Shown piece by piece: positions 9,390 through 18,279 of a stretch of 46,825 nt of DNA. Both the position numbers and the translations under genes were made by a program. The notes beneath the pieces were generated by a model. That model was not told the DNA's origin and ran no database searches. It was given only the letters and a program-made list of their open reading frames with translations. Position 1 is the stretch's first letter; each line of letters opens with the position of its first letter. The stretch is from Planctomycetota bacterium (GTDB lineage: Bacteria > Planctomycetota > JAJSAM01 > JAJVHW01), in NCBI GenBank assembly GCA_022072415.1, contig JAJVHW010000051.1, positions 1 to 46,825 of the forward strand, written 5' to 3'.

Positions 9390-10711
9390 CGGGTGCCTCC
9401 GGTCGGACGGGAACGCCTCGTTCTACGGCGTGGACGGGCGGCGCGGCCACGAACGGCCGGGCCCGTCCGCGACTTCGGGCGCGTCTTCGGGCGAGCCGCG
9501 GCGCGGCGCCGCGTCCGCCGGGCCTTCCGCGGGCGCTCGGCGCGCCGGACGAGGTCGTCGAGCGCGTTCATGAACGCGACGAACGCGTCGTGCGGGGAGT
9601 CGTACGGGCTGAAGTAGCGGTGGACGTCGCCGTCGGTGAAGTACTTCGTGCACATGTAGTAGACGTGGTCCGAAGTCGAGAGCCTCCGCCAGTCCGCGAG
9701 GAGCCCGGGGTCGTCGTTCCGCCGCACGGCGCGGAGCGCGTCGTAGAGGGCCGCGTGCGCCGACGTCTGCATGTCGTTCCCGAGCCACGCCGTGAGGTCG
9801 CGCTCCTGGTCGGCCCAGGAGACCGGGTCCGGAACGTCGAGCACTCCGACCGGGCGGTGCGCCGCCGCCGCCTCCGCGGGGGTCGCGAACGAGAGCCGCC
9901 GGTGCGCGAGCACGGCCTCCGGGAGCTCGCGGAAGAAGCGGAGGATTCCCGACGACTCGCCCTGGTGCTCCCCGGCCGTCTCGAAGTCCATGAAGAGGCA
10001 GCACACGTCGGCGCCGCGCGGCAGGCGGGCGAGCGACCCGGCGAACTCACGCGCCGTGAGCGGATCGCCGCGCCGCGCGCGGTCGGCGAAGCGGAACGCG
10101 ATGTCGTCGGACCGGCGGTAGTCGCGGAGGAGGAGCGACACGCCGGGCGCCCCGCGGACGGTCCGCACCTTGTGCGGCGAGCGGCGCCCGAGGAGGCGGT
10201 CCGCGCCCTCGCCGAGGAGGGCGCGGAAGCCCATGTCCTCGGCCCGCCGCGCCACCTGCTCGTCGAACACGAGTTCCGTGTTCCGGAACGTCGCGGGCTC
10301 CGCGCCGAACACGTCGCGGAGCCGTCCGCGGTGCGCGCCGACCTGCGCCTCGAATTCCTCCCCGCACCCGTAGGCCGCGAGGGAGTGGTGCGAGGTCTCC
10401 GCGACGACCTCCGCGCCACCGGTCGCGACGAGCGCGCGGAACCCGTCGAGCGCGCGGGGCGCCCACCGCTCCATCTGGTCGATCACGGTCCCCGTGATCG
10501 AGAACGCGCAGCGGAAGCGGCCGTCGGTGCGCCGCACGGCGTCGGCGAGGATCGACGTGACCGGCTCGTAGCTCCGCTCCGCGACGCGGCGGACGATCCG
10601 TTCGTCGAGCGTGCGGTCGAAGTAGCGGCGGTCGCGCCCCACGTCGAACCACGAGTAGCGGCGGAGCCGGAACGGCTGGTGGACGTGGAAGTAGAGGACG
10701 ACGGACGTCAC
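9386..10711 (-). CDS. GH57-family glycoside hydrolase (alpha-amylase/branching-type)
   Basis: GTG start at 10711 overlapping the GT4 stop; VVLYFHVHQPFRL, SITGTVIDQMERW, FRNTELVFDEQVARRAEDMGFRALLGEG, FMDFETAGEHQ. Confidence 0.88.
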   Translation of the reverse strand: MTSVVLYFHVHQPFRLRRYSWFDVGRDRRYFDRTLDERIVRRVAERSYEPVTSILADAVRRTDGRFRCAFSITGTVIDQMERWAPRALDGFRALVATGGAEVVAETSHHSLAAYGCGEEFEAQVGAHRGRLRDVFGAEPATFRNTELVFDEQVARRAEDMGFRALLGEGADRLLGRRSPHKVRTVRGAPGVSLLLRDYRRSDDIAFRFADRARRGDPLTAREFAGSLARLPRGADVCCLFMDFETAGEHQGESSGILRFFRELPEAVLAHRRLSFATPAEAAAAHRPVGVLDVPDPVSWADQERDLTAWLGNDMQTSAHAALYDALRAVRRNDDPGLLADWRRLSTSDHVYYMCTKYFTDGDVHRYFSPYDSPHDAFVAFMNALDDLVRRAERPRKARRTRRRAAARPKTRPKSRTGPAVRGRAARPRRRTRRSRPTGGTR

Positions 10712-11970
10712 GCGAGCACCTCGCGGTAGACGTCCTCGAGCCGCGCGGCCTGCCGGTCCCACGAGAGCGCCGCCGCCTCGGCGCGCGCGCGCGACGCCAT
10801 GCGCCGCCGCACCGAGGGCGACGCGAGGAGTTCCTCGATCATCTCCGCGAGGCGCACCGGGTCGGCCGGGTCGAAGGTGCGGAGGCTCGGCATCACTTCG
10901 GCGACCCCGGAGCGCTCGCTCAGCAGCACGGGGACGCCGCGCTGCGCGGCCTCGAGGGGCGTGATCCCGAACGGCTCGGACACGCTCGGGAGTACGTAGA
11001 GGTCGGCGTCGCGGTAGGCGCGGTCCACGTCGCCGGGCCCGAGGAACCCCGTGAAGTGGACGTGCCGCGCGAGTCCGAGCGACGCCGCGCGCTCGATGAT
11101 CCCGCGGAGGAGGTCCCCGTCCCCCGCCACGACGAACTTCACCCGCGGACGCGCCGCGACGACCCGCGCCGCGGCCTCGAGGAACACGCCCGGGCCCTTC
11201 TGGTACGTCACGCGCCCGAGGAAGAGGACGACCGGCTCGGCGATCCGCCGGCGCCCGCCGCGCCGCGTGCGGTCGCCGCTCCGCGCCGGGGCGTTGTGGA
11301 CGACGCGCATCTTCGCCGGGTCGGCGCCGTACGCCTCCGCGACGCTCCCGGCCGTGTAGCCGCTCACGCACACCACGCGGTCGGCGGCGCGGACGCCGTC
11401 GCGCTCGATCGCCTCGATCGCCGGGTTCGACCGGGGGCCCGACCGGTCGCGCTCGATCGAGTGGACGTGGAGGACCAGCGGGACGCCGAGGATCCGCGCC
11501 GCCTCGCGCGCCGCCGGAAACGTCATCCAGTCGTGCCCGTGGACGACCGCTGCGCCGGACTTCCGCGCCGCGCGGCGGACGGCCCGCGCGTACCGCGCGA
11601 CCTCGGCCATCAGGTCGGGGCCGTAGCGGCCGCCTCCGCGGACGGCGGCGCCCGCCGCATAGGTCTCCTCGGTCGCGTACGGGAGCAGCGCCGCGTCGAT
11701 CTCCACGACGTCGGCGCCCGGGTCGAGGAACTCCATCGACGGCGGCCGGTCCTCGTCGCCGCTCACGCGGGGCAGGACGAACGCGACGGGGACGCCGCGC
11801 CGCGAGAGCGCGTGGGTGAGCCCGTGGCACGCCGTCCCGAGGCCGCCGGAGAGGTGCGGCGGATACTCCCACCCGAGCATGAGCACGCGGCGGCGCGGCG
11901 CGCGTCCGGACGTGTCTCCGGAGCGTCGGGGGGCGCGGGCGGCGGGCGGCGGGGGATCGGCGGCGGTCAC
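10708..11970 (-). CDS. GT4-family glycosyltransferase
   Basis: VLMLGWEYPPHLSGGLGTACHGLTHAL; VVHGHDWMTF; VLFLGRVTYQKGPGVFLEAAARV; EPFGITPLEAAQRGVPVL. Confidence 0.9.
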   Translation of the reverse strand: MTAADPPPPAARAPRRSGDTSGRAPRRRVLMLGWEYPPHLSGGLGTACHGLTHALSRRGVPVAFVLPRVSGDEDRPPSMEFLDPGADVVEIDAALLPYATEETYAAGAAVRGGGRYGPDLMAEVARYARAVRRAARKSGAAVVHGHDWMTFPAAREAARILGVPLVLHVHSIERDRSGPRSNPAIEAIERDGVRAADRVVCVSGYTAGSVAEAYGADPAKMRVVHNAPARSGDRTRRGGRRRIAEPVVLFLGRVTYQKGPGVFLEAAARVVAARPRVKFVVAGDGDLLRGIIERAASLGLARHVHFTGFLGPGDVDRAYRDADLYVLPSVSEPFGITPLEAAQRGVPVLLSERSGVAEVMPSLRTFDPADPVRLAEMIEELLASPSVRRRMASRARAEAAALSWDRQAARLEDVYREVLA

Positions 11971-12088
11971 GTCGTGGACTTCTCGCGGCAGGGTCCGCGA
12001 AAAGCGGACGAGGCTATCCTCGACGGCGCCCGCGAAGCCCGCGCGATCCGAGGGTTCGTCCGGAGTTCACCGGATCCGAGCCTGCGGA

Positions 12089-13309
12089 TCAGGAGGCGCG
12101 GACCTTCACCAGCCGCCCGATCTCGTCCATCGCGGCGCGGCAGCCGTCGTAGTCGGGGTGCTTCAGGCGGATGTACGCGTTGGCCATGTACCCCGCCTCC
12201 ACCGGCTGCGTGGGGGTGCCCGGCGGCGGCAGGTGCGCGTCGAGGATGAACTCGCCGAACCGCTGGTACATCTCGCGGACGCCCTCGTACGAGGCGATCC
12301 GCCCGTCGCGGTCCGGGCGGAGCGCGATCATGCCCGCGGTGAAGCGGCGCGACGGCCGCTTGTCCGGCCGGCCCTGCGCGACGGCGAAGCCCCATTCGCG
12401 GTAGAGGTCGAAGTCGTTCGCGGCGGAGTAGAGGTCCCAGACGCCGACGCCCGGCGGGCGGCAGCCGATCTCGCTGAACTTGAGCCCCTTCGGCCCGTAG
12501 AACCACTCCATGTGGGTGGCGGTGGTGCCGAGCCCGAGCGCGGAGATCACGCGCGCGCCCATCGCCTTCACCTCGGCGTAGCCCGCGGCGTCCACGCGGT
12601 TCGTCGTGACGATCTGCGGCGAGATCCACCGCGTGCGCATCGCCTCGAGGACGCCCGGGTAGTAGTGCGAGATGAAGTCGTGGACCACCACCCCGCCGAT
12701 CGAGAGCGTGTCGTAGAAGCCCTCGTGCCCCTCGATGAACTCCTCGACCGCGCACGCCGCGCCGCGGTCCACGTGCGACTCGGCGATCGCGCGTTCGAGG
12801 GACGCGTCGTCGTCCACGCGGATCGTGCCCGACGCGCCGGCGGCGGCCGACGGCTTCAGGATCAGCGGATACCCGTTCGCCTTCGCGAAGGCGCGGACCT
12901 CGTCGCCGGACTGCGCCCCGGTGGACTTCGCGCAGGGCACCCCCGCCGCGCGGAGCGCCTCCTTCATGGCCGGCTTGTCCCGGCAGAGGAACGCGGAGCG
13001 GACCGACGTGCCGGGGATCCCGCACGCCTCCCGCACCTTCGCCGCGGGGAGGATGTGCGCCTCCACCGTGGCCTCGAGCCGGTCGATCCAGCCGCGCGAC
13101 TGGATCCGCTTCACGGCCGCGGTCATCGACTCCTCGTCCACGACGGACCGCACCTGCTCGTACCACGTGAGCTGGCCGCGCAGCTCGTCGCCGAGCGCCT
13201 CCCGGGGCTGCTCGCCCACGGCGCTCACGGCGGCCCCGGCCTCGATCAGGCCCCGGACGAACTTCTTCTGGTTCGACGGGAAGCGCGGCTCGACGAAGAT
13301 GACGTGCAC
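12089..13309 (-). CDS. ATP-grasp ligase, paralog 1
   Basis: Likely GTG start at 13309 (VHVIFVEPRFPSNQKKFVRGL); RDKPAMKEALRAAGVP, YPLILKPSAAAGASGT, VEEFIEG, HMEWFYGPKGLKFSEIGCRPPG. Confidence 0.85.
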   Translation of the reverse strand: MHVIFVEPRFPSNQKKFVRGLIEAGAAVSAVGEQPREALGDELRGQLTWYEQVRSVVDEESMTAAVKRIQSRGWIDRLEATVEAHILPAAKVREACGIPGTSVRSAFLCRDKPAMKEALRAAGVPCAKSTGAQSGDEVRAFAKANGYPLILKPSAAAGASGTIRVDDDASLERAIAESHVDRGAACAVEEFIEGHEGFYDTLSIGGVVVHDFISHYYPGVLEAMRTRWISPQIVTTNRVDAAGYAEVKAMGARVISALGLGTTATHMEWFYGPKGLKFSEIGCRPPGVGVWDLYSAANDFDLYREWGFAVAQGRPDKRPSRRFTAGMIALRPDRDGRIASYEGVREMYQRFGEFILDAHLPPPGTPTQPVEAGYMANAYIRLKHPDYDGCRAAMDEIGRLVKVRAS

Positions 13310-13356
13310 GGGAAACCCCTCCGGAATGTCTCGGCGGCGATGGATAGCATCGCCCC

Positions 13357-14286
13357 GTGCGCCGGATCGTACTCCTGGGGTCGCAGCGGCTCCAGCCAAC
13401 CCTCGTGCAGGCCGTCGAATCCGTGGGAGTCACGGGTCCGATCGTGGCGATCACGGCAGGCTGGGAGGAGCGCGAGGACGAGATCGACGAGCTCCGCGAC
13501 CACCTCGGCCGCCGGGTCCTGAACCTCCGCCTCCACCACCGGGGCGAGGAGGTCTTCGAGAAGGACCCGGAGCTCTTCCGCGCGGTGCGCGACCGCCGCC
13601 AGACGCTCCGCGAGGCGCACGACCTCTACCGGATCCGCCTCGACCGGGCGATCCAGGCGCTCCGCGACCTCCGCACCCACGGCGGGCCGCACGCGCTCCT
13701 CGACCCGGCCATGCTCGCGGCGCTCGACGACCTCCGCCGCCTCGACGACTGGCACGTGGCGCGGATGGCCGAGATCGTCCGCGAGTGGGACGAGCGCTGG
13801 CGCCCGTCCGAGCGCGCGTCGCTCGCCCCGCACCTCCGCGCGATCGAGGCCATCTCGCGCGAGGCGGAGACGCTCGCCGTCGCGGGCGGGAACGTCGCCG
13901 TGCTGCTGAACCGGCTCCGGCTCTTCGGGATCGACCGCACGTTCTCGCGGCACACGGTCTTCGCCTGGTCGGCCGGCGCGATGACGCTCACCGAGCGGAT
14001 CGTCGTCTACCACGACGACCCGCCGTTCGGCCGCGGCAACCCCGAGGTGCTCCGCCCCGGGCTCGGGTTCGTCGGGGGCGTCGTCGCGCTCCCGCACTGG
14101 CACCGGCGGATCCGCACGGACCACGTGAACCGCGTGCGCCTCTGGCACCACCGCTTCCGCCCGCTGCGCTGCGCCGCGCTCGACGACGGGTCGTGGGCGG
14201 TGTTCGGCGACGGCGTGCTCCGCGCCGTCTCGAACGGCGTGCGCACGTTCACCGAGGACGGCCGCGTGGAGGACCTCGTCCCGTGA
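13357..14286 (+). CDS. Peptidase S51 / cyanophycinase / class-I GATase-like protein
   Basis: 309 aa; nucleophile-elbow-like motif FAWSAGAMTLTERIVVYHDDPP, downstream His (LPHWHRR), N-terminal GSQRLQPTLVQAVESVGVTGPIVAITAGWEERE. Confidence 0.6.
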   Translation: MRRIVLLGSQRLQPTLVQAVESVGVTGPIVAITAGWEEREDEIDELRDHLGRRVLNLRLHHRGEEVFEKDPELFRAVRDRRQTLREAHDLYRIRLDRAIQALRDLRTHGGPHALLDPAMLAALDDLRRLDDWHVARMAEIVREWDERWRPSERASLAPHLRAIEAISREAETLAVAGGNVAVLLNRLRLFGIDRTFSRHTVFAWSAGAMTLTERIVVYHDDPPFGRGNPEVLRPGLGFVGGVVALPHWHRRIRTDHVNRVRLWHHRFRPLRCAALDDGSWAVFGDGVLRAVSNGVRTFTEDGRVEDLVP

Positions 14287-15422
14287 CGCTCGCCCTCCGG
14301 AACCTCCTCTCCCGCCGCGACACGCTCACCGACCCCGAGGTGCGGCGCTTCCTCTCCGAGCACGGCTCGCCGATCGTCGAGGGCGGGACCGTCACGTTCC
14401 TCTTCTACGGCCGCGCGACGGCGGTGCGCCTGCGCCACTTCATCTTCGCCCTCCAGTCCTCGCAGGCGTTCGAGCGCCTCGGAGGGACCGAGCTCTGGCA
14501 CCTGACGCTCGAGGTGCCCCTCGGCTCGCGCATCGAGTACAAGCTCGAAATCGAGCTCGACGGGCGGACGGTGCTCGTCCGCGACCCGCTGAACCCCCGC
14601 ATCGCGCACGATCCGTACGGGGCGAACTCCGTGTGCGTGACGCCCGGCTACGCGGTCCCGGCGTGGATCCAGCCCGACGCGGAGGCGCGCCCCGGCGGGT
14701 CGGAGTCGTTCTCGCTGCAAAGCGCCGCGCTCGGCGGCGAGCGGCACGTGGACGTCTACCTCCCGGCGCGCATGCGTCCGACGCGCCGGTACCCGCTGCT
14801 CGTCGCGTTCGACGGGCGGGACTACGTCCACTTCGCGAGCATGCGGACGGTGCTCGACAACCTGATCCACCGCGACGAGGTGGAGCCCTGCATCGTGGCG
14901 TTCTGCCAGTCGCCGGACCGCATGCGCGAGTACGCCGCGTGCGAGGAGCACTCGCGGTTCGTCGGCGAGGAGCTGCTCCCCGCGCTCGAGGCGAAGTACC
15001 CGATCCGGGAGGGCGCGGCGAACCGCGGACTGATGGGCGCGTCGCTCGGCGCGGTGGCGTCGCTCCACGCCGCGTGGAGGTTCCCCGGGCGATTCGGAAG
15101 GCTCTTCCTCCAGTCCGGGTCGTTCGCGTTCACGGACATCGGGCGGCACGTGAAGCACCCGGTGCTCGAGCCCGTCCTCGACTTCGTGAACCGCTACCGC
15201 GAGGAGCCGTCGAAGGTCGCGGAGCGGGTCTACGTGTCCTGCGGCGTCTACGAGGGGCTCATCTACGAGAACCGCTCCCTGTACCCGATCCTCCAGAAGA
15301 CCGGCATGGAGGTGAAGTTCGTCGAGGCGCGCGACGGGCACAACTGGGAGAACTGGCGCGACCGCCTGCGCCAGGGGCTCGGTTGGCTTTTCCCCGGCCC
15401 CCTCAACCTGGTGTACGAATGA
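14283..15422 (+). CDS. Esterase (EsteraseD/enterochelin-esterase-like) with N-terminal CBM48/E-set-like domain
   Basis: GTG start overlapping the previous TGA; N-terminal VTFLFYGRATAVRLRHF...WHLTLEVPLGSRIEYKLEIELDGRTVLVRDPLNPRIAHDPYGANS; hydrolase RHVDVYLPARM...LLVAFDGRDY; nucleophile GASLGAVAS; DGHNWENW. Confidence 0.82.
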   Translation: MTLALRNLLSRRDTLTDPEVRRFLSEHGSPIVEGGTVTFLFYGRATAVRLRHFIFALQSSQAFERLGGTELWHLTLEVPLGSRIEYKLEIELDGRTVLVRDPLNPRIAHDPYGANSVCVTPGYAVPAWIQPDAEARPGGSESFSLQSAALGGERHVDVYLPARMRPTRRYPLLVAFDGRDYVHFASMRTVLDNLIHRDEVEPCIVAFCQSPDRMREYAACEEHSRFVGEELLPALEAKYPIREGAANRGLMGASLGAVASLHAAWRFPGRFGRLFLQSGSFAFTDIGRHVKHPVLEPVLDFVNRYREEPSKVAERVYVSCGVYEGLIYENRSLYPILQKTGMEVKFVEARDGHNWENWRDRLRQGLGWLFPGPLNLVYE

Positions 15423-15471
15423 CGGGTCCCGCGCCTCCCGCCCCGGGGGGCCGTCCCGGAGGGCAGACTCC

Positions 15472-16725
15472 ATGGCCGCACCGCGTTCCGTCGTGACCCG
15501 GAGGATCGGGCTCTCCCTGGGAGCCGACCTCTGCTGGCCCGCCTGCTACGAGGAGATCGTGCGGCGGCTGGACCTCGAGATCCCGGTCCGGAAGGAGCGG
15601 ATCCGGTTCGAGGTCGAGCGCGTGACCATCGAGCCCTTCTCGCTCGCCCAGCCGGTGAAGTACGACGTGGTGCTCGACCGCCTCACGCACTGGTACCACA
15701 CGTCGCGGGAGTGGGTGAAGAAGGCCGTCGTGATGAACGACGTGTACGTCCTCAACAACCCGTTCTCGATCCAGGCGAACGAGAAGCACACGACCTACGC
15801 CGCGATGATGCGCCTCGGACTCCCGGTGCCCGAGACGTGGATGATCCCGCCGAAGGAGTACGAGTGGACGCAGGACCTCCGGATCACCCTCCGGAACTAC
15901 GCGAAGCTCTTCGACCTCGGGAAGATCGGCGAGAAGATCGGCTACCCGATGTTCATGAAGCCGTACGACGGCGGCGCGTGGGTGGGCGTCTCGAAGATCG
16001 ACGACGAGGCCGCGCTGAAGGAGGCGTACGAGAAGAGCGGGAAGCGGGTGATGCACCTGCAGAAAGCGGTCTCCCCCTTCGACCTGTTCGTGCGCTGCAT
16101 CGGCATCGGGCCCCAGACCCGCGTCATCAAGTACGACGCGTCCGCGCCGCTCCACGCGCGCTACACGGCCGAGAAGGGGTTCGTGACCGACGAGGAAGCG
16201 CGCCTGATGCGCGAGATGACGCTCACGATCAACGCCTTCTTCGGCTGGGACTTCAACTCGTGCGAGGCGCTCCGCCGCGACGGCGTCTTCTACCCCATCG
16301 ACTTCGCCAACGCGTGCCCCGACAGCCAGGTCACGTCGCTCCACTACCACTTCCCGTGGCTCGTCCTCTCGAAGATCCGCTGGTCGCTCTTCGTCGCCGC
16401 GACGAAGCGCCCGATGCGCCACAACCTCGACTGGGCGCCGTTCTTCGAGGTCGCGAGGGAGGACCTGCCGTTCCGCGAGAAGCTCCGTAAGTACGCGGAC
16501 ATCGCCGAGAAGCGGCTCGAGGCGGACCGGTTCGAGGAGTTCTGCGCGAAGCACCTCGCGCACCTGCCCGAGGTGGCGCACGAGTTCTTCGCGTCGCAGA
16601 TCTGCAGGGAGGCGGTGCGCGGGAAGGTCGCGCAGCTCTTCCCCGCGCACGAGGTCGAGCAGTTCACCGAGCATTTCTTCGCCGCGATCCAGCGGTGGCG
16701 CGAGGAGGAGGGCCGCCCGTCATGA
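15472..16725 (+). CDS. RimK-like ATP-grasp ligase, divergent from paralogs 1-3
   Basis: 417 aa; NNPFSIQANEKHTTYAAMMRLGLPVPETW, YPMFMKPYDGGAWVGVSKI, VLHYHFPW region; PIDFANACPD. Confidence 0.8.
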   Translation: MAAPRSVVTRRIGLSLGADLCWPACYEEIVRRLDLEIPVRKERIRFEVERVTIEPFSLAQPVKYDVVLDRLTHWYHTSREWVKKAVVMNDVYVLNNPFSIQANEKHTTYAAMMRLGLPVPETWMIPPKEYEWTQDLRITLRNYAKLFDLGKIGEKIGYPMFMKPYDGGAWVGVSKIDDEAALKEAYEKSGKRVMHLQKAVSPFDLFVRCIGIGPQTRVIKYDASAPLHARYTAEKGFVTDEEARLMREMTLTINAFFGWDFNSCEALRRDGVFYPIDFANACPDSQVTSLHYHFPWLVLSKIRWSLFVAATKRPMRHNLDWAPFFEVAREDLPFREKLRKYADIAEKRLEADRFEEFCAKHLAHLPEVAHEFFASQICREAVRGKVAQLFPAHEVEQFTEHFFAAIQRWREEEGRPS

Positions 16726-17504
16726 CCAGGGAGCAGCAGCCGCCGAAGCAGGGTCCCCGCGAGATCCCGAAGCGCACCGAGCGCCTCTTCGACGAGGCCA
16801 TCGGGCGCGAGATCCTCTGCGCGCGCTGGGGATGGTGGGGCCTGCCCGTCCTCCTCTACCCGACCGCCGGCGGCGACGCCGAGGAGGTCGAGCGCATGAA
16901 GATGATGGTCGTCCTGCGCCCGCTCCTCGAGGCCGGGAGGATCAAGGTCTTCAGCGTGGACTCCATCGGCGGACAGGCGCTCACGCAGAAGGACCGGACG
17001 ACCCAGTCGTTCGCGCGCGCCCAGACGCTCTTCGACCGGTTCGTCTACAACCGCGTCGTGCCGTGGATCCGGAAGGACTGCGACTCCCCCGCCGCGGAGA
17101 TCGTCACGGCCGGCGCGTCGATCGGCGCGTACAACGCCGCCGCCTCGGTCTGCCGGCACCCCGACGTGTTCAGCCGCGCGATCGCCATGTCGGGCACGTT
17201 CGACCTCACGAAGTGGCTCGAGCCGCCGTACTCGCTCGACTTCTACTACTCGTCGCCGATGCACTTCATCCCGAACCTCGGCGAGTGCGAGCAGCTCCGC
17301 CTGCTGCGCACGCGGCACATCCTGCTGCCGACGGGGTCCGGCCCGTACGAGGAGCCCGCGCAGTCGTGGCGCCTCGCGCAGGTCCTCGGCGCGAAGGGCA
17401 TCCCGAACCGCGTGGACGACTGGGGGAAGGACTACGACCACGCCTGGCCCACGTGGCGCGAGATGCTCCCGAAGTACCTGGGCGAGATCACGCAGGCGTC
17501 GTGA
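16722..17504 (+). CDS. Putative esterase (alpha/beta hydrolase)
   Basis: ATGA overlap with the ATP-grasp gene; PVLLYPTAGGDAEE, nucleophile AGASIGAYNAA, C-terminal DYDHAWPTWREML. Confidence 0.82.
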   Translation: MTREQQPPKQGPREIPKRTERLFDEAIGREILCARWGWWGLPVLLYPTAGGDAEEVERMKMMVVLRPLLEAGRIKVFSVDSIGGQALTQKDRTTQSFARAQTLFDRFVYNRVVPWIRKDCDSPAAEIVTAGASIGAYNAAASVCRHPDVFSRAIAMSGTFDLTKWLEPPYSLDFYYSSPMHFIPNLGECEQLRLLRTRHILLPTGSGPYEEPAQSWRLAQVLGAKGIPNRVDDWGKDYDHAWPTWREMLPKYLGEITQAS

Positions 17505-17522
17505 GAGGGTGTCGCGCCGGGT

Positions 17523-17921
17523 TCATCCCCGGAACAGCGTGAGACCCGGGACCTGCTCGAAGCCGCGATCGAAGGTGAGGATCTCGCGCACGCCGCGTCG
17601 GCGCATCTCGGCCGCGTGGATCGCGTCGCGCGCCGGGACTTCGGAGCCGGGCAGCAGCAGCATCCGCGCGTCCATGACGTCCTCGGGCGCGACCTCGAAC
17701 ACCTCGTCCACCATGCCGCGGAGCGCTTCGAACGCCGGCTCGATGGCATCGCGGCGGCGGATCGCGGAGTACCGACGGAGGATCTCCTGGAACACTCCCG
17801 CGTCCGTGACCAGTCTGCGACCGGCGCTCATTGCGGCGCGCAACCGGAGCGATGCATCGTACGTGTGCGGATGAGGCGCGCCGACGAGGTACATCGGCAC
17901 GTTCGCGTCGATGAAGATCAC
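17523..17921 (-). CDS. PIN-domain toxin (VapC-like)
   Basis: GTG start overlapping the antitoxin TGA; VIFIDANVPMYLVG, DAIHAAEMRRRGVREILTFDRGFEQVPGL. Confidence 0.9.
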   Translation of the reverse strand: MIFIDANVPMYLVGAPHPHTYDASLRLRAAMSAGRRLVTDAGVFQEILRRYSAIRRRDAIEPAFEALRGMVDEVFEVAPEDVMDARMLLLPGSEVPARDAIHAAEMRRRGVREILTFDRGFEQVPGLTLFRG

Positions 17922-18175
17922 TCCTCGGGCCCTTCCGCGTAGCCCGACTCGATTTCGGCGTTCATCTGCTCGACGTCGCAGGTGGGGAACGAGTGCGCCA
18001 TCGCCCGGTCGATCACGGTGAGACGCTCGCCGACCTGCGCCGTGGGGCGTCGGCGGCACGCATCATCCGGCACCCTGCGGACGAACTCGCCGACGGACAG
18101 TCCCTCCGACCGGGCAATGCGCCGGAGTTCCGGCCACCGGGGCTCGGGCACGAGCACCTGAAGCCTCTTGCTCAT
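17918..18175 (-). CDS. Antitoxin, RHH-type probable
   Basis: MSKRLQVLVPEPRWPELRRIARSEGLSVGEFVRR; translationally coupled to the PIN toxin. Confidence 0.8.
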   Translation of the reverse strand: MSKRLQVLVPEPRWPELRRIARSEGLSVGEFVRRVPDDACRRRPTAQVGERLTVIDRAMAHSFPTCDVEQMNAEIESGYAEGPEE

Positions 18176-18232
18176 GACTCCGAGCATGGGATGAGTCACG
18201 CTGCGAGTCGATCATGAGTCGGCACATGAGTC
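18174..18232. promoter_or_regulatory. Candidate operator of the TA module: repeated GAGTC/GACTC boxes
   Basis: atGACTC at 18174, atGAGTCa at 18191, atGAGTC at 18214 and 18226; the first two form TGACTC..GAGTCA over the antitoxin start. Confidence 0.5.
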
Positions 18233-18279
18233 CTCCCGGAGGGTGCCTCTCCCCGCGGACGGCCCCGCTCGGCTCGGGC

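Noticed and set aside
4990-9617. Giant overlapping ORFs (1486 aa on minus, 1493 aa on plus) over the GT3-GT35 gene
   Set aside because: Low-complexity Arg/Pro/Gly/Ala translations typical of alternative frames in very GC-rich DNA; frame 5115-9389 contains all recognised motifs.
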